DNA from: Lithodes maja
Lineage: Eukaryota > Arthropoda > Malacostraca > Decapoda > Lithodidae
Reading direction: 5' to 3'
DNA: 64,000 bases
Assembly: GCA_037953745.1 (NCBI GenBank)
Contig: JBAKBP010001574.1
Location: forward strand, 124,001-188,000
The position numbers were made by a program, and so were the translations under genes. Below, piece by piece: positions 11,762 through 21,988 of this stretch; the stretch's first letter is position 1, and each line of letters opens with the position of its first letter. The notes below the pieces were generated by a model that saw only the letters and a list, made by a program, of their open reading frames with translations, did no database searches and had not been told where the DNA came from.

Positions 11762-13039
11762 CATGACTTCATTGTCGTAGAAGCCACAGAAAAGTTCACT
11801 GGGGGTGGCATTTGGGCCACAGGGATATGCTGGTGACACCCCAGAACCCTGTTGTACCTCGTCAAAGGCAGGAAAATCTGGCACAAAATCCGCCCCATCT
11901 GACCACACAAACATTTCAGCAGGTCGAGGACGAGGACGTGGAGTTGCAGCAGGCACACGCCCTGGACGCCCTGGCACACGCCCTTGGCCATGCGGATGCC
12001 CAGGCGGACGCCCTGCACGCCCAACCCCAGGGGCAGCGGCGTCGGCAGGCCGACCACGTCCACGACCTCGAGGTCCTTTGACTCTTCTTGTCGGGACTCG
12101 CTCTTCCTCTTCCTCTTCGTTTTCCTCTTCCTCAGGCGACGTCAGGTCATCTGGGGCAATGTTGGGGTCGTCAGCATCCTCTTCAGGAGACAACTCTGGT
12201 GAAGAATAGACCGGGCGTCGGCGGCGTGGGGCTGCGGGAGGTTGAGCAATGGGAGCCTCGGCCTCGGGAGTTGGGCTCCTTTTGCGGCTAGCCGGGGACT
12301 TTTCCGCAGGAAATAATGACCTACGATGCGGGGCCTGTGGTGACACACTGCGTGAGGCCAATGGCGCACTTCCAGAGGCCCTTTGGTCATCTTGAGGGAC
12401 AGATGAAGCCGAGGGCTGTGGGTGGCCCTCCCGGCGTCCCGGGTCGAGGCGTCGTGACAAAGGAATGCGGGTGGTTGCTAGGCCTGGGTCGGCGTCACTC
12501 TCACTATCTACGCCTTCCCTCACTTTTTCTGCATCCCTGCGTGCTTTCTTGGCTGCACTTTTCACCAAAGACTTCTTATAGAAGTATTTACCTACTTTCA
12601 AGGGCGTACGGGCAGGCAAAGGGGAAGGTCCTGGCGTAGGGCTAGGGCTAGGCCTACCCGGACCTACGAAACTAGGCGAAGGGGTTGGCTCTAGCACACT
12701 TGGTACTTCAATAGCACCTTCCTCCACCACTTCCACATCAGGATCATCACTACTATCACCCCCCTCAAATAAATCCACATTGTCATTATCACCAAATCCC
12801 ACAAAATCGTCAATTTCGCTCCCACTTCTACTCTGAATATAGAGGTTTTTGTCCACAGAGCTTTCACCACTGCTCAAATCCTGGTTGAAAAGTGCACGTT
12901 GTATTGCACTGTCACTTAGCAAACGTTTCACTTTCCTTACTTTCCTTTTCTTCTTGGTTAGCAGAGGTGTAGATGTTGCAAGCGGGGTAGCACTGGGACG
13001 CGCGGGAGATTGCACAGTATCGGACGCGTCGGAATTCAT
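11762..13039 (-). CDS. piggyBac transposase, N-terminal part (split by solo LTR)
   Basis: Starts at MNSDASDTVQSPARPS. A basic KKKRKVRKVKR cluster (about residues 29-39) may be a nuclear localisation signal. Acidic and Pro/Ser-rich low-complexity sequence follows. A long Arg/Gly/Pro segment is next, then the conserved piggyBac N-terminal domain with TPSELFCGFYDNEVME just before the LTR. Joined with the catalytic part, the coding length would be about 890 residues, against roughly 600 for the moth piggyBac transposase. The excess is the low-complexity N-terminus. The last apparent residues of the open frame (after VME) are translated LTR. Confidence 0.88.
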
Positions 13040-13213
13040 TTTTTTGCTGTAGCTCTCAATGGCGGCAACGTAGGAACTGATAAGAGTGGTAGTTGAGGCT
13101 TGGTGGCGCTACGATCGCCCATGCAAAGTAAAATTTGCCCCCGCGAATTTTAAAGCACGCTTTCAAGCAAATGCCTTTTGTAAGGCATACCGGGTTGCGG
13201 CCCTTCAGCCGCG

Positions 13214-13247
13214 CTGTCCTTACCTAAGGCAGCCCGGGTAGGAAGGG
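13214..13247. repeat. piggyBac right terminal inverted repeat
   Basis: Ends GGCAGCCCGGGTAGGAAGGG before TTAA. It is the inverted partner of 7519-7552. Confidence 0.9.
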
Positions 13248-13251
13248 TTAA

Positions 13252-14351
13252 AGGCGAGTGTCGTGTCATGGGTGTCACAGTGTCACACTTGTCAAGTTGT
13301 TGGGAAACCCAATCAGGTCATCCCGAGAGCTCCGTTACAACCCCTCCCTGTCATTGGGCCGCCCTTCAGCAAAGTAGTTATCGATATGGTTGGCCCATTG
13401 CCCCCCACTAGTGCCGGCAATAAATTTTTACTAACTGTAATGGATGTAGCAACACGGTATCCAGATGCTTACCCCATGCGCAATGGGATGGCTAAGACTG
13501 TTGTCAAAAACCTACTTGTCTATTTCTCTCATTATGGCTACCCTCAGGAGATCCAGTCTGATCAGGGATCCAATTTTACTTCTGCTCTGTTTAAGCAGAC
13601 CATGCAGCAACATGGGATAGTGTCTGTGGTGTCATCTGCCTACCATCCCGAGAGTCAGGGAGTTTTGGAAAGGTGGCACTCGACTCTCAAGAGTATGTTG
13701 CGGTGTTATTGCATGGAAAATGGGAAGGACTGGGATCTAGGTGTCCCATACGTTTTATTTGCTGCGAGAGAAGTACCTGGGGAGAGCTTGGGATTTAGCC
13801 CGAACGAGTTGGTTTTTGGACACAGGGTCAGGGGGCCCCTCCACATAGTCAAGGAGATCTGGGAGGGAGTCACAAAGCCATGCTCGCTTCTAAAGTATGT
13901 AGTTGAAAGCCGTGAGAGAATGCTAAAGAGCTTGGAGGTAGCAGGTCGGAACCTTAAGAGTTCACAAGCTCAGATGAAGGACAGATACGACCAGAAGGTG
14001 AAGCTGAGGGAGTTTGAAGTAGATCAGGAGGTACTGATACTACTGCCTCTGGTGGGACACCCCTTGTCTGCCAAGTATTCTGGTCCGTATCGGGTTGTAA
14101 GGAAGGTTTCTGATCTCGATTATTTAGTAGCTACTCCTGATCGTAAGAAAAAGAACCAACTTTGCCATGTAAATCTGATGAAAGAGTATGTGAGGTGCCC
14201 CTCCGAGCCTCTCACTGTCCCGGTGTTGATCTGCAGCGATCGTGGTGGAGAAAGAGGAAGGGACAGTCAAGCTGTGGGGAGGATAATTGGGACTGTCATG
14301 TTTCCGCGGATCAGTGGGCGGGGAATTCTAGACAAGTGGCTCACGAGTTGA
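13252..14351 (+). pseudogene. Gypsy A integrase, catalytic and C-terminal domains
   Basis: Resumes after the second TTAA with the CC half of the zinc domain (CHTCQVVGKPNQ). The DDE core follows: first Asp in VVIDMVGPLPPT, second Asp in QSDQGSNFTS, Glu in QGVLERWHSTLK. The C-terminal part holds the GPY/F-type motif KYSGPYRVVRKV and LDYLVATPDRKK. Integrase inserts the cDNA into the genome. All three catalytic residues are retained, but the gene is split by piggyBac. Its end overlaps the start of the RT frame in another register (about 14162-14351), so a frame change joins INT to RT. Confidence 0.9.
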
Positions 14352-14992
14352 TATTGCACCTGCCTGAGCAACAGCGTGTAGCTGCGCAGCACTTGTTTGA
14401 TTCAAACCCAGCTGTTTTCGCGGAGCATCCTGGCCTCACTACTCAAGCGGTGCACGATGTCGATGTTGGGGACCACCCGCCCTGTAAATCAGTGCCATAC
14501 CGTGTTCCCCCTATTAAATTACCAGCACTTAGGGAAGAGCTGGATTATATGCTGAAACGTGGGCTGATTTCTGAGGGTGCAGTAAGGTGGACTTCCCCAG
14601 TCACACTGCAGCCCAAACCAGATGGCAAGGTGCGGTTTTGTATAGATTTCCGCAGGTTGAATGGTTTAACCCCCACAAATGCCTACCCTCTCCCTTGCGT
14701 GGACGACAGTGTGGATAAGATAGGAAAAGCCAAGTTCCTCACTAAGATAGACCTTGTTAAGGGTTATTGGCAAGTGCCCTTGTCTGAGCGAGCGCGAGAG
14801 GTGTGTGGGTTTGTGGTGGACGGTGCCACATATCGTTGCCATGTTATGCCAGTAAAATGCCCCTGCAACGTTTCAGAAATTAATGAACGACATTGTAGCC
14901 GACATTCCCAACTGCACGGTGTACCTAGATGATGTCATAATATACGACGAGGATTTTAACAGTCACTGTGCTCACATCGGACAGCTTTTTAA
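14352..14992 (+). pseudogene. Gypsy A reverse transcriptase, 5' part
   Basis: The RT fingers begin at about 14480 (SVPYRVPPIKLPALREELDYML). Conserved steps follow: RWTSPVTLQPKPDGKVRFCIDFRRLN, then LTKIDLVKGYWQVPL. A frame shift near 14857-14862 falls where MPFGxxNAPATF is expected. In the shifted frame the catalytic YLDD box is readable (CTVYLDDVIIYDEDF, about 14917-14961). The domain stops at the TTAA at 14989-14992, where the MITE is inserted, and continues at 15476. RT copies the genomic RNA. The frameshift makes this copy inactive regardless of the insertion. Confidence 0.9.
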
Positions 14993-15471
14993 CCCCTATA
15001 TGTCGGCGCACAACATAAGTCTTGTGTAATAAATCTGGACTATTTGGCGGCGCGCGACATAGGTCGTGTGGCAATTTCAGCACGTAATGTTGCTGAGAGA
15101 GAGAGACAAGTGGTGGAAGAAGAGTAGCGAGCGTATGACTGCTCCAGACCACCGCGGCGAACCTACTGACACGAATCCCACCTCCTCCCTCCCTCGCTCA
15201 CTCGCTACATACTGAATTGTATGTGGAAAGTACCGAATTACATGCTTTTTGCACTCGTGTTGCGTGGTTGTTGCAAGAAAACTAGCCGTCATAAAAGTAT
15301 CGTTATGGTGTCATTGGAAAGCTCTGTTTATGCCCTTTCAGGGATAGATACTTGTTTTACGCTCTGGGTCTTATTTAGGCATGAAAATGATCACGTAAAC
15401 AGCCCTATTTTGGCTAAAAACACCCCGCTGGGCGGTACATATAAATAGACCGCTAGCCCGCTAATAAGGTG
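14993..15471. mobile_element. TTAA MITE, copy 1 (479 bp, in Gypsy A RT)
   Basis: Bounded by TTAA at 14989-14992 and 15472-15475. The ends are imperfect inverted repeats (CCCCTATATGTCGG against CACCTTATTAGCGG on the other strand). It is non-coding. It shares GACTATGTGGCGG-like, CAGCACGTAATGTTGCTGAGAG, TTTTGCACTCGTGTTGC, TGGTGTCATTGGAAAGCTC and CCCTTTCAGGGATA blocks with 48687-49133 and 56330-56809. The RT frame continues on either side. Confidence 0.9.
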
Positions 15472-15475
15472 TTAA

Positions 15476-16218
15476 TAAACTGAATGAAGCAGGTTTGGTG
15501 GTAAACCTGGGTAAGTGCGATTTTGTCAAAGCCACAGTTTTGTACCTGGGGTTCGAGGTGGGGATGGGTTAGGTGTGCCCTCCACAGACAAAGATAAAAG
15601 CCATCAATCAGTTTCCCCAGCCTACGACAAAGAAACAAATCATGCGGTTTCTAGGTATGATAGGCTATTATCGTCGCTTCATCAAAGGCTGTTCGACTGT
15701 ACTTGCACCTTTAACTGACTTATTATCTAAGGACAAGAAGTTCCGGTGGTCTCCTGAGTGTGCAGAGGCGTTTTCCTTGGTGAAACACCTGTTATGTACC
15801 CACCCCATACTCAGGGCCCCGGACTTCAGCAGACCTTTTCAGCTGGCGACTGATGCCAGTGGCGTAGGGGCTGGGGCTGTCTTGTTACAGACAGATAATG
15901 AAGGTATCGAACATCCAGTGAGTTTTTACAGTAAAAAATTCAATAGTGCACAAAGGAATTACTCTGCAATTGAAAAAGAACTCCTGGCGATAGTGCTGGC
16001 GCTCAGGCACTTCGATGTATATGTTCCTGCTTTCGGACCAGTCGTAGTGGTTTATACCGATCATCACCCTCTGAATTCTTGAATCAGTTTCATAACCGGA
16101 ATATGAGGCTGACCAGGTGGTCACTCGTGCTTCAGGAGTATAATCTGGACATCCGCCATATTGCCGGTTCTGATAACGTGATAGCGGATTGTCTATCAAG
16201 GGTGGATGATGTTGGTTA
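15476..16218 (+). pseudogene. Gypsy A reverse transcriptase 3' part and RNase H
   Basis: Resumes with KLNEAGLVVNLGKCDFVKA and LYLGFEV, the RT palm/thumb. There is then a tag stop in the region before IKAINQFPQPTTKKQIMRFLG. RNase H follows with the first catalytic Asp in LATDASGVGAGAV, the Glu in NYSAIEKELLAIV and the Asp in VVYTDHHPL. One base appears missing near 16080, shifting the tail, where HIAGSDNVIADCLSR (the final conserved Asp region) is readable. This is the last coding part of the element and is followed by the polypurine tract and LTR. Confidence 0.88.
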
Positions 16219-16532
16219 GACTGCCACAGGATTGAGGGTTGAGTGTGGAGGAAAATAGGCTGTCACTGTAGTTCATCCGAAAAAAACAAATTAAAAAAGC
16301 AAAAACCTTATAAAAACTCTTTATTTTTTTATAACGTGTAGAATTTTGTATAAGATGTTGTAGCAGTATCTAAGTTGAATGTTTTCGCTTATTGTCGCTA
16401 AGTTAGTTGAACTTGCTCGGTGGAGCGCAACAGTCTTTATTTTTTTATATATAGTGCCTTCTGTCGCAACAGTGTGTGGTACTATGAGAAGCTTTCTGTT
16501 AGATATGAAGAACTTAGTCAAGGGTCTTATAT

Positions 16533-16543
16533 CTTGGGGGAGG
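16533..16543 (+). other. Gypsy A polypurine tract
   Basis: CTTGGGGGAGG directly precedes the TGTGACGC start of the 3' LTR and is in the right place to prime plus-strand DNA synthesis. Confidence 0.8.
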
Positions 16544-18420
16544 TGTGACGCTTCTGCATAGTAGCCATGTGCGGGCATGCGCGCGCGTCGGCTGCCCAGC
16601 CGTTTAGAAACCGGCTGGTGGCAGCCGGCCGGCCGGCTTTTCCTTAGTATATATCCTACGACATTGTAACTAATGTCTGGGATATTCTTATGTTGTTTCA
16701 CAGCTTGTAGCTGCTCTTATTCTTAACCAACGCATCTTAGTATATTTTATTCTCGATAGTTGATTATTTCATTATAATATATAAGATGCAAGTCTAGTGA
16801 GGGCGGGAGGAGACGAGTGGGAGAGAGAGACCGGCTTGGGACGTTGCTTCGCTTGCCAGCTTGGGACGAGCCTGATGTTGCCACATACATTTGATTGCAA
16901 CGTTAGGATTAGTTTCGACTCACGCACGGGGTAGAGGATTTTGACCCGGCAACTGTGTTGAGTGTTGCCAAGCATGGGATGTATTCTGCATACTTAGGGC
17001 GGGGTCCAGACATATTCAAGACTCAGAGCTCACCTCACTGTCGTACCCTTCGGACCCCCTTGATATCTATCCCTCTCAACCCCACTTAGAAACTTTCTCT
17101 TACTTTGTATACCTTCTTTACACTACTTCACCAATCTATTTAATCATCCCATCCCCTTGATAGACCTTATATCTATTATTGTATTAACGACGAGCTCTCA
17201 GATAACTAGATAGGATTTTGGGTCTTATGCACAGACGTAATTGAGACCTAGGAAGCTTTTTTGTTGTCTCATATTTGGTAGTTTCACGCTTGCTAGTGTG
17301 TTCTTGTGTCAGGTTAGCAGGGGCTAGACCGGAGGGGAGGCTTTTTGCGATCCTTTAAGTAAAGTCTGCTGGTGCGAGTCCTGTGGACCCGCACGACTTT
17401 ACTAGGATACCCGTGGGAGTCTGGGGGCATTTTCTTGTCTGTGTCCCTGTGGGTCTAGTGTTGTGTTGTGTGAGGGCCCTTGCCTAGTCCACTCAGCACT
17501 GCACTAGCACGTCTTGCTTTTGTTTTAGGGTCGCCAGGAGAGAGTCAGATACTTGCGATCTGAGTCTCTCAAGAGAGCACCCTTTCAATTAGAGTAATTT
17601 GGCGCACAGACTTGGGAACGTCCCTAGGCTAGAGCAGGTGGCTCAGCCCAGGTATCCGAAGCCTATATCCTTCCGGCTAGACCTCTGCCACCTGGCAGAT
17701 TAACAGCTAGGGGTTTATTATTTCTGCATGCTTGTTATTGTGCCACAGTTTACCGTTTTTGTCAGCATTGTGAGTCAGGGTGGGGCTTAGAGACTCTGTC
17801 CGAGCAGGCTTGCCTGACTAAGAGTGAGAAGCACACCTGTATGTGGTTATGTTGCGAGTTGCTGCCTTTATTTAATTATACCTATGCCATTATACACTGT
17901 ATGGCCTATCACTAGTATTTATTCCTGCTTATGAGTTAAGAGTTCTCTAAATCCGTAACGTACTTTCTTTGCTAAGCATCAGATCCTACAGTAGCCACAT
18001 GCAGTTTAGAAACCCGCATCTTGTCTACCGGTACGAGGTTTTGAGGACTGTTTGCTTTCACCTTCTTTCACGCAGGGGTGATTAGTTGTATTAATTAACG
18101 TAACGTTAAATGTACTTTCTTCTATTTTGTTATTAAATTGTTTCTGCAATTTAATTCCGTTATCTATCTTTTCCTTGAAGCTTTAAGTCAACTTAATTGT
18201 GTGATCTTTTATATAGCCTGCTTGACTATCAGCAGTCTATAGTGCGTGCACCCTGTAACCGAGTCATAGGATACCTTGTTGTCCAGGCAGGACTCTTGAC
18301 GGTTTAGGGTGGTTTGTTGCCTGGGTTTATAGATAAGGGTTGGATCTAGCGTTTTCCGTTGTTGCCGCATACCTAGTCCAATAGAAAGAGCCCAGTGTTT
18401 ATATATCCCAGGATGTAACA
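16544..18420 (+). repeat. Gypsy A 3' LTR (1,877 bp, complete)
   Basis: Runs from TGTGACGCTTCTGC to GGATGTAACA. The last 814 bp match the 5' LTR fragment closely. The left half has no counterpart in the window apart from the more distant solo LTR. It contains a GC-rich inverted stretch near 16600-16640. Confidence 0.9.
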
Positions 18421-18589
18421 GTTTCAACAAGTCCATTTTCATGACTTTCATAGTAATGTCACTAATGAATCAGGGATTGTCCTATAACCACAATGATAAT
18501 ACATTTACTAATTTCAGATTGCTTATGCATCTCTCGCTCTCTCTCTCTCTCCCTCTATTTACATATAACGACTCTACTAAATAATTAGA

Positions 18590-19960
18590 CATAATTTACT
18601 TAGATTTCCAAAAGGCATTCGATAAGATACCTCATGGAAAATTATTGAAACAATTGGAAATGTGCATTAAAGGAAATATTCATGCCTGGATAAAAAGCTA
18701 CTGACAAACAAAAGGCAGAGAGTTGTGATAAATGGAGTAGAATCTGAGTGGGAGCCAGTTTATAGTGGAGTGCCTCAGGGATCGGTCCTGGGCCCAGTTT
18801 TGTTTCTAATCTATATAAATGGCATCGATGTTGAACTAAATACTATTTCAAAGTTCGCTGATGACACAAAGATAAGAAAATCAGTATTAACTGAAGACCG
18901 AAATAAACTGCAATCTGAAATAGTAGAGTGGTCGGGAAAATGGCAGATGCCATTCAATGTTAACAAATGCCAGGTCTTGCAAATAGGTAATACAAAAACA
19001 AAATATGAATACAAGATGAAAGGTCAGCCAATCAAAACAAGTGCATTAGTTAAAGACCTGGGGGTTCTTATATTTGCAAACCTAAAGACCTCAGATCAAT
19101 GTGCACTAGCTGCGAACAAGGCCAATCGAGCATTGGGATATATTAAGAGAAGTTTTACTTATAACAATGAGAACATTATAGTACCTTTATTTTAAAGTAT
19201 AGCGAGGCCACATCTTGAATTTGGCGTGCAATTTTGGTCTCCTTATCTGAGCAAGGACGTTGAGAAACTCGAGTCGGTGCAGCGTAGAGCAACAAAGTTG
19301 ATTCCTTCACTAAGAAATACATCTTATCATGAAAGACTAAACAAAAAATTATGTTTTCACTTAAAAGCAAAGATTGCGAGGTCAATTAATCAAGTATTTC
19401 AAGATACTAAATGGATTTGACAAAATTGATGTAGATTCACTTTTCAAAATAGATAATAGTTCATGTAACTCGGGGAAACAGAATGAAATTAAAAACCAGG
19501 AGGCGAATCTATGTCACAAAGCACTTCTTCACTTACAGTGTGGTCATCGAGTGGAACAAATTGCCAGAGAATGTGGTATACTTTAAGACAATAATTGACA
19601 CATTCAAAAGTCTAGACATTCATTTTGAAGAGGTGGGAATAATAAAACAAGAAAAAGAAAAACCAATAGGTTAAGCATCCGTAGTATATAATATTTCTCA
19701 ACTTCGCTCATAACTATAAATTTCCCAGTAGAGGTTTTTCTCATTCTGCTGGGGGACTTTTTTCCCCAACTGAATTTCATGCCAACCATCGGTTGGAGGG
19801 TGAGGTGGATGGGGGAGAGAGCCTTCTGCTTTGCTATCCTTGCCTTTCACTTCGTAGCAATTTCTATTTTAGCATTAAGTCCGGACTGCCTAGTAGGGAC
19901 CGCAAGGTCTGTGTAGCCTGTGTATCTATGTAACTATGTAACTCTATGTAACTATCTCTC
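18590..19960 (+). pseudogene. 5'-truncated LINE (CR1/L2/jockey-group), RT to 3' end
   Basis: Starts inside the RT palm with YLDFQKAFDKIPHGKLL (about 18600). It continues through SGVPQGSVLGPVLFLIYINGID, the catalytic FADDTKI box (about 18858) and KWQMPFNVNKCQVLQIGN. The thumb and C-terminal region follow (DLGVLI, ANRALGYIKRSF, LEFGVQFWSPYLSKDVEKLE, VQRRATKLIPSLR). Several stops and frame changes occur (about 18703, 19193, 19419, 19585). The 3' end carries TGTAACTATGTAACTCTATGTAACT-like repeats at about 19920-19955, a tail typical of this LINE type. The protein would copy its own RNA at a nicked target. It belongs to the same family group as LINE A. Confidence 0.85.
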
Positions 19961-20147
19961 TCGCCTCACAGCTGCTCCACTTACTGCCACCATACCTCTC
20001 CTGGTCCTCTACACATTGCATCAACCATCTCCTCCTCCTTCAGCAACATCTTAATTTAATCCTTTGTGATAAGATAATTTGTATTATGGGATGTGTTTAA
20101 ATTATTTTAGAGTGAACAGTATTATTAAGTTGCATAAACAAATAATA

Positions 20148-20206
<59 letters not shown>

Positions 20207-20848
20207 CAGATACTGGAGGTTAATATCCTAGCTATATAATATTTCATATACCCAAGGTTGAATTAAGGCAGTTGTTGCTTTATTAGTAATTTCACATTGT
20301 CATACAGTAATATTATTACCCATTGGCTGCGGGAGACTTTCCTGAATGCCATGGCAATTTACAGCAATCTACAGGCTTTTAAAGCCTGTTAAAGCCGTAA
20401 AAATTTAGTGTCGGTGGGAATTAGACTGTCAGTGGGGCCTACCTCCGACAGCCAGCACATCCGTTCGTGCACTGAGACCTGAGCCCCGGGTCTCAGCAGT
20501 GCTGCTAAAGGCAAAGAAGTGCTACATTGCTAATAAATAGAGAGTTTTCCCCAATGTCTATGGTAGCGCTGCGGGTGAACCCTGCGAGCTACAAAGCTCA
20601 TTTTAGTGTCATTTTGAAGCTATTTTCATCTAGTGTTTGGCTGAATACATTTAATTTCATGCAGACATTTGATTAATCATTCAGGAGTGCCTGAATATGC
20701 CCTAAATAGCCCAAATATGCCCGCAGCGTAAGTTTTAAGCCAAAATGTAGAAAAGAGAGAACCAAAAATTTGATTAAAGAGCGTTCTGCGAGTTCTAAAA
20801 CCGCAACTATAAGGTTTTCTATGCAAACGGTCGTAGCATACATATACA
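19961..20848. other. No gene seen; AT microsatellite
   Basis: Unassigned sequence with a pure (TA)n run at about 20150-20192 followed by GAGAGAGAGA. No coding features are visible. Confidence 0.6.
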
Positions 20849-21988
20849 TTTTCAGATTTAGAGGAACTAGTGTTTACAGAAAATTATGAAGTGATTGGCA
20901 TAACAGAATCTTGGCTCATTACAGAAGACAGACTTTTTAGCAGAGTATTCACTTCTCGGTTATGTAATGTTTGAGAAAGCCGAATGATAGAAATCTAAGT
21001 TGCATTTTAGTTTTTATCAAAGAAAGTCTTAAGGCGACCCTCTTTTCAAAACTTCAAATTGTGAACGTTGATACATACTTTGTGCTAATAAAGAATAATA
21101 AAGGTAAAAAAATAATACTTGCATTAATATACAGACATCAAGCTCAATCAGTACGAACTGAATACAAAATTTACAAATAAATTGCAGATGTAAGTAACTC
21201 ACAAGATACCGTAATTTTTGGCGGCTTTAATTTACCTGTGACAAAGTGGGGCGATACTCTTACTTTACACTCCGGACAAGACTTTTATGCGAACTTGCAA
21301 GAGAGTTCGCTCTATCAATTGGTTCGATCGCCGACCCATGGTAACAACTTTCTTGATCTTTTACTTGCAACAAAAAAAGAATTAATAGAGAATTTGAATG
21401 TTGGTGATGAATTCAGTAACAGTGACCATCGTACGATTACTTTCAGTTTAAAGTTTATTAGTAACAAACCAAAAAGCAGCATCGAGAAAGTAAACTTTGA
21501 GCTATGTTTAAATAAACTGACTGGAGCATGCTAATTAGCAATAACGACAATTACATTATGGGAATTATTCGCAACCACTTACCTAAAAGCAGTGCAAGAC
21601 GTCATACCATCGAAAATACGACGTACAGGCCAAAATGATAAGTCCAAATGGTGGAATACAGAGATTTCAGACCGTTTGCTTGCTAAAATGATTGCTAATG
21701 ATAGATTAAAATCCTCACAAAATGACTAAGAACTTGTGAAATTTGTAGAACTACGACGCAAAGCCAAAAAGTTAATTAAGTAAAGTAAAAACACCCTGGA
21801 GTTATATATTGCGAATCAAAGTCAAACAAACATGAAAGAATTCTAAAGTTATATCAGAAAAAGAAAGTAGTTACTTTAACTGTCTGACCGTTAGTCGATG
21901 AAAATAGAGAATACACCAAAGTCGAAGTACAAATGAGTAATGCCCTCAATACCTTCTTCGCATCAGTTTTTACAACAGAAGACCTCAG
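20849..21988 (+). pseudogene. LINE A apurinic-like endonuclease and linker
   Basis: Endonuclease motifs in order: YEVIGITESWL (about 20890, the conserved Glu), then open sequence with SLKATLFSKLQIVNV. GGFNLPVTKWGD (about 21220, in place of the usual GDFN) follows. Then come VRSPTHGNNFLDLLLA and SDHRTITFSLKF (about 21420, the catalytic SDH). The linker reads NALNTFFASVFTTEDLS up to the LINE B junction. The endonuclease nicks genomic DNA to prime reverse transcription. At least five stops or frame changes are visible. Confidence 0.82.

Larger units (their letters stand above)
7519..13247 (-). mobile_element. piggyBac-superfamily transposon inserted in the Gypsy A integrase
   Basis: TTAA duplications lie at 7515-7518 and 13248-13251. 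The inverted ends start CCCTTCCTACCCGGGC on both sides and match at about 30 of the first 34 bases. It cuts Gypsy A between the HH and CC halves of the integrase zinc domain. The element is 5,729 bp now, and about 3.9 kb once its own solo-LTR insertion is discounted. It encodes one transposase on the minus strand and carries about 175-bp tandem repeats near its left end. The TTAA target and end sequence are diagnostic of piggyBac. Confidence 0.95.
3909..18420 (+). mobile_element. Gypsy A: Ty3/Gypsy LTR retrotransposon with integrase upstream of RT (Gmr1-like), degenerate
   Basis: The shared part of the LTRs lies at 3909-4728 and at about 17607-18420. Between them, in order, are a primer-binding site, gag with a SCAN-like capsid segment, a CCHC knuckle, a DTGAS protease, an HHCC/DDE integrase, reverse transcriptase, RNase H, a polypurine tract and the 3' LTR. 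Integrase before RT is the reverse of most Ty3/Gypsy elements. It is the arrangement described for Gmr1-like elements. The coding region is broken by a piggyBac transposon, by a TTAA MITE and by several small frameshifts, so the copy is dead. The left part of its 5' LTR is displaced beyond the window by the element at 1-3908. Confidence 0.9.

Noticed and set aside
11805..12209. Plus-strand Gly/Arg/Ser-rich frames
   Set aside because: Antisense shadows of the low-complexity transposase N-terminus.
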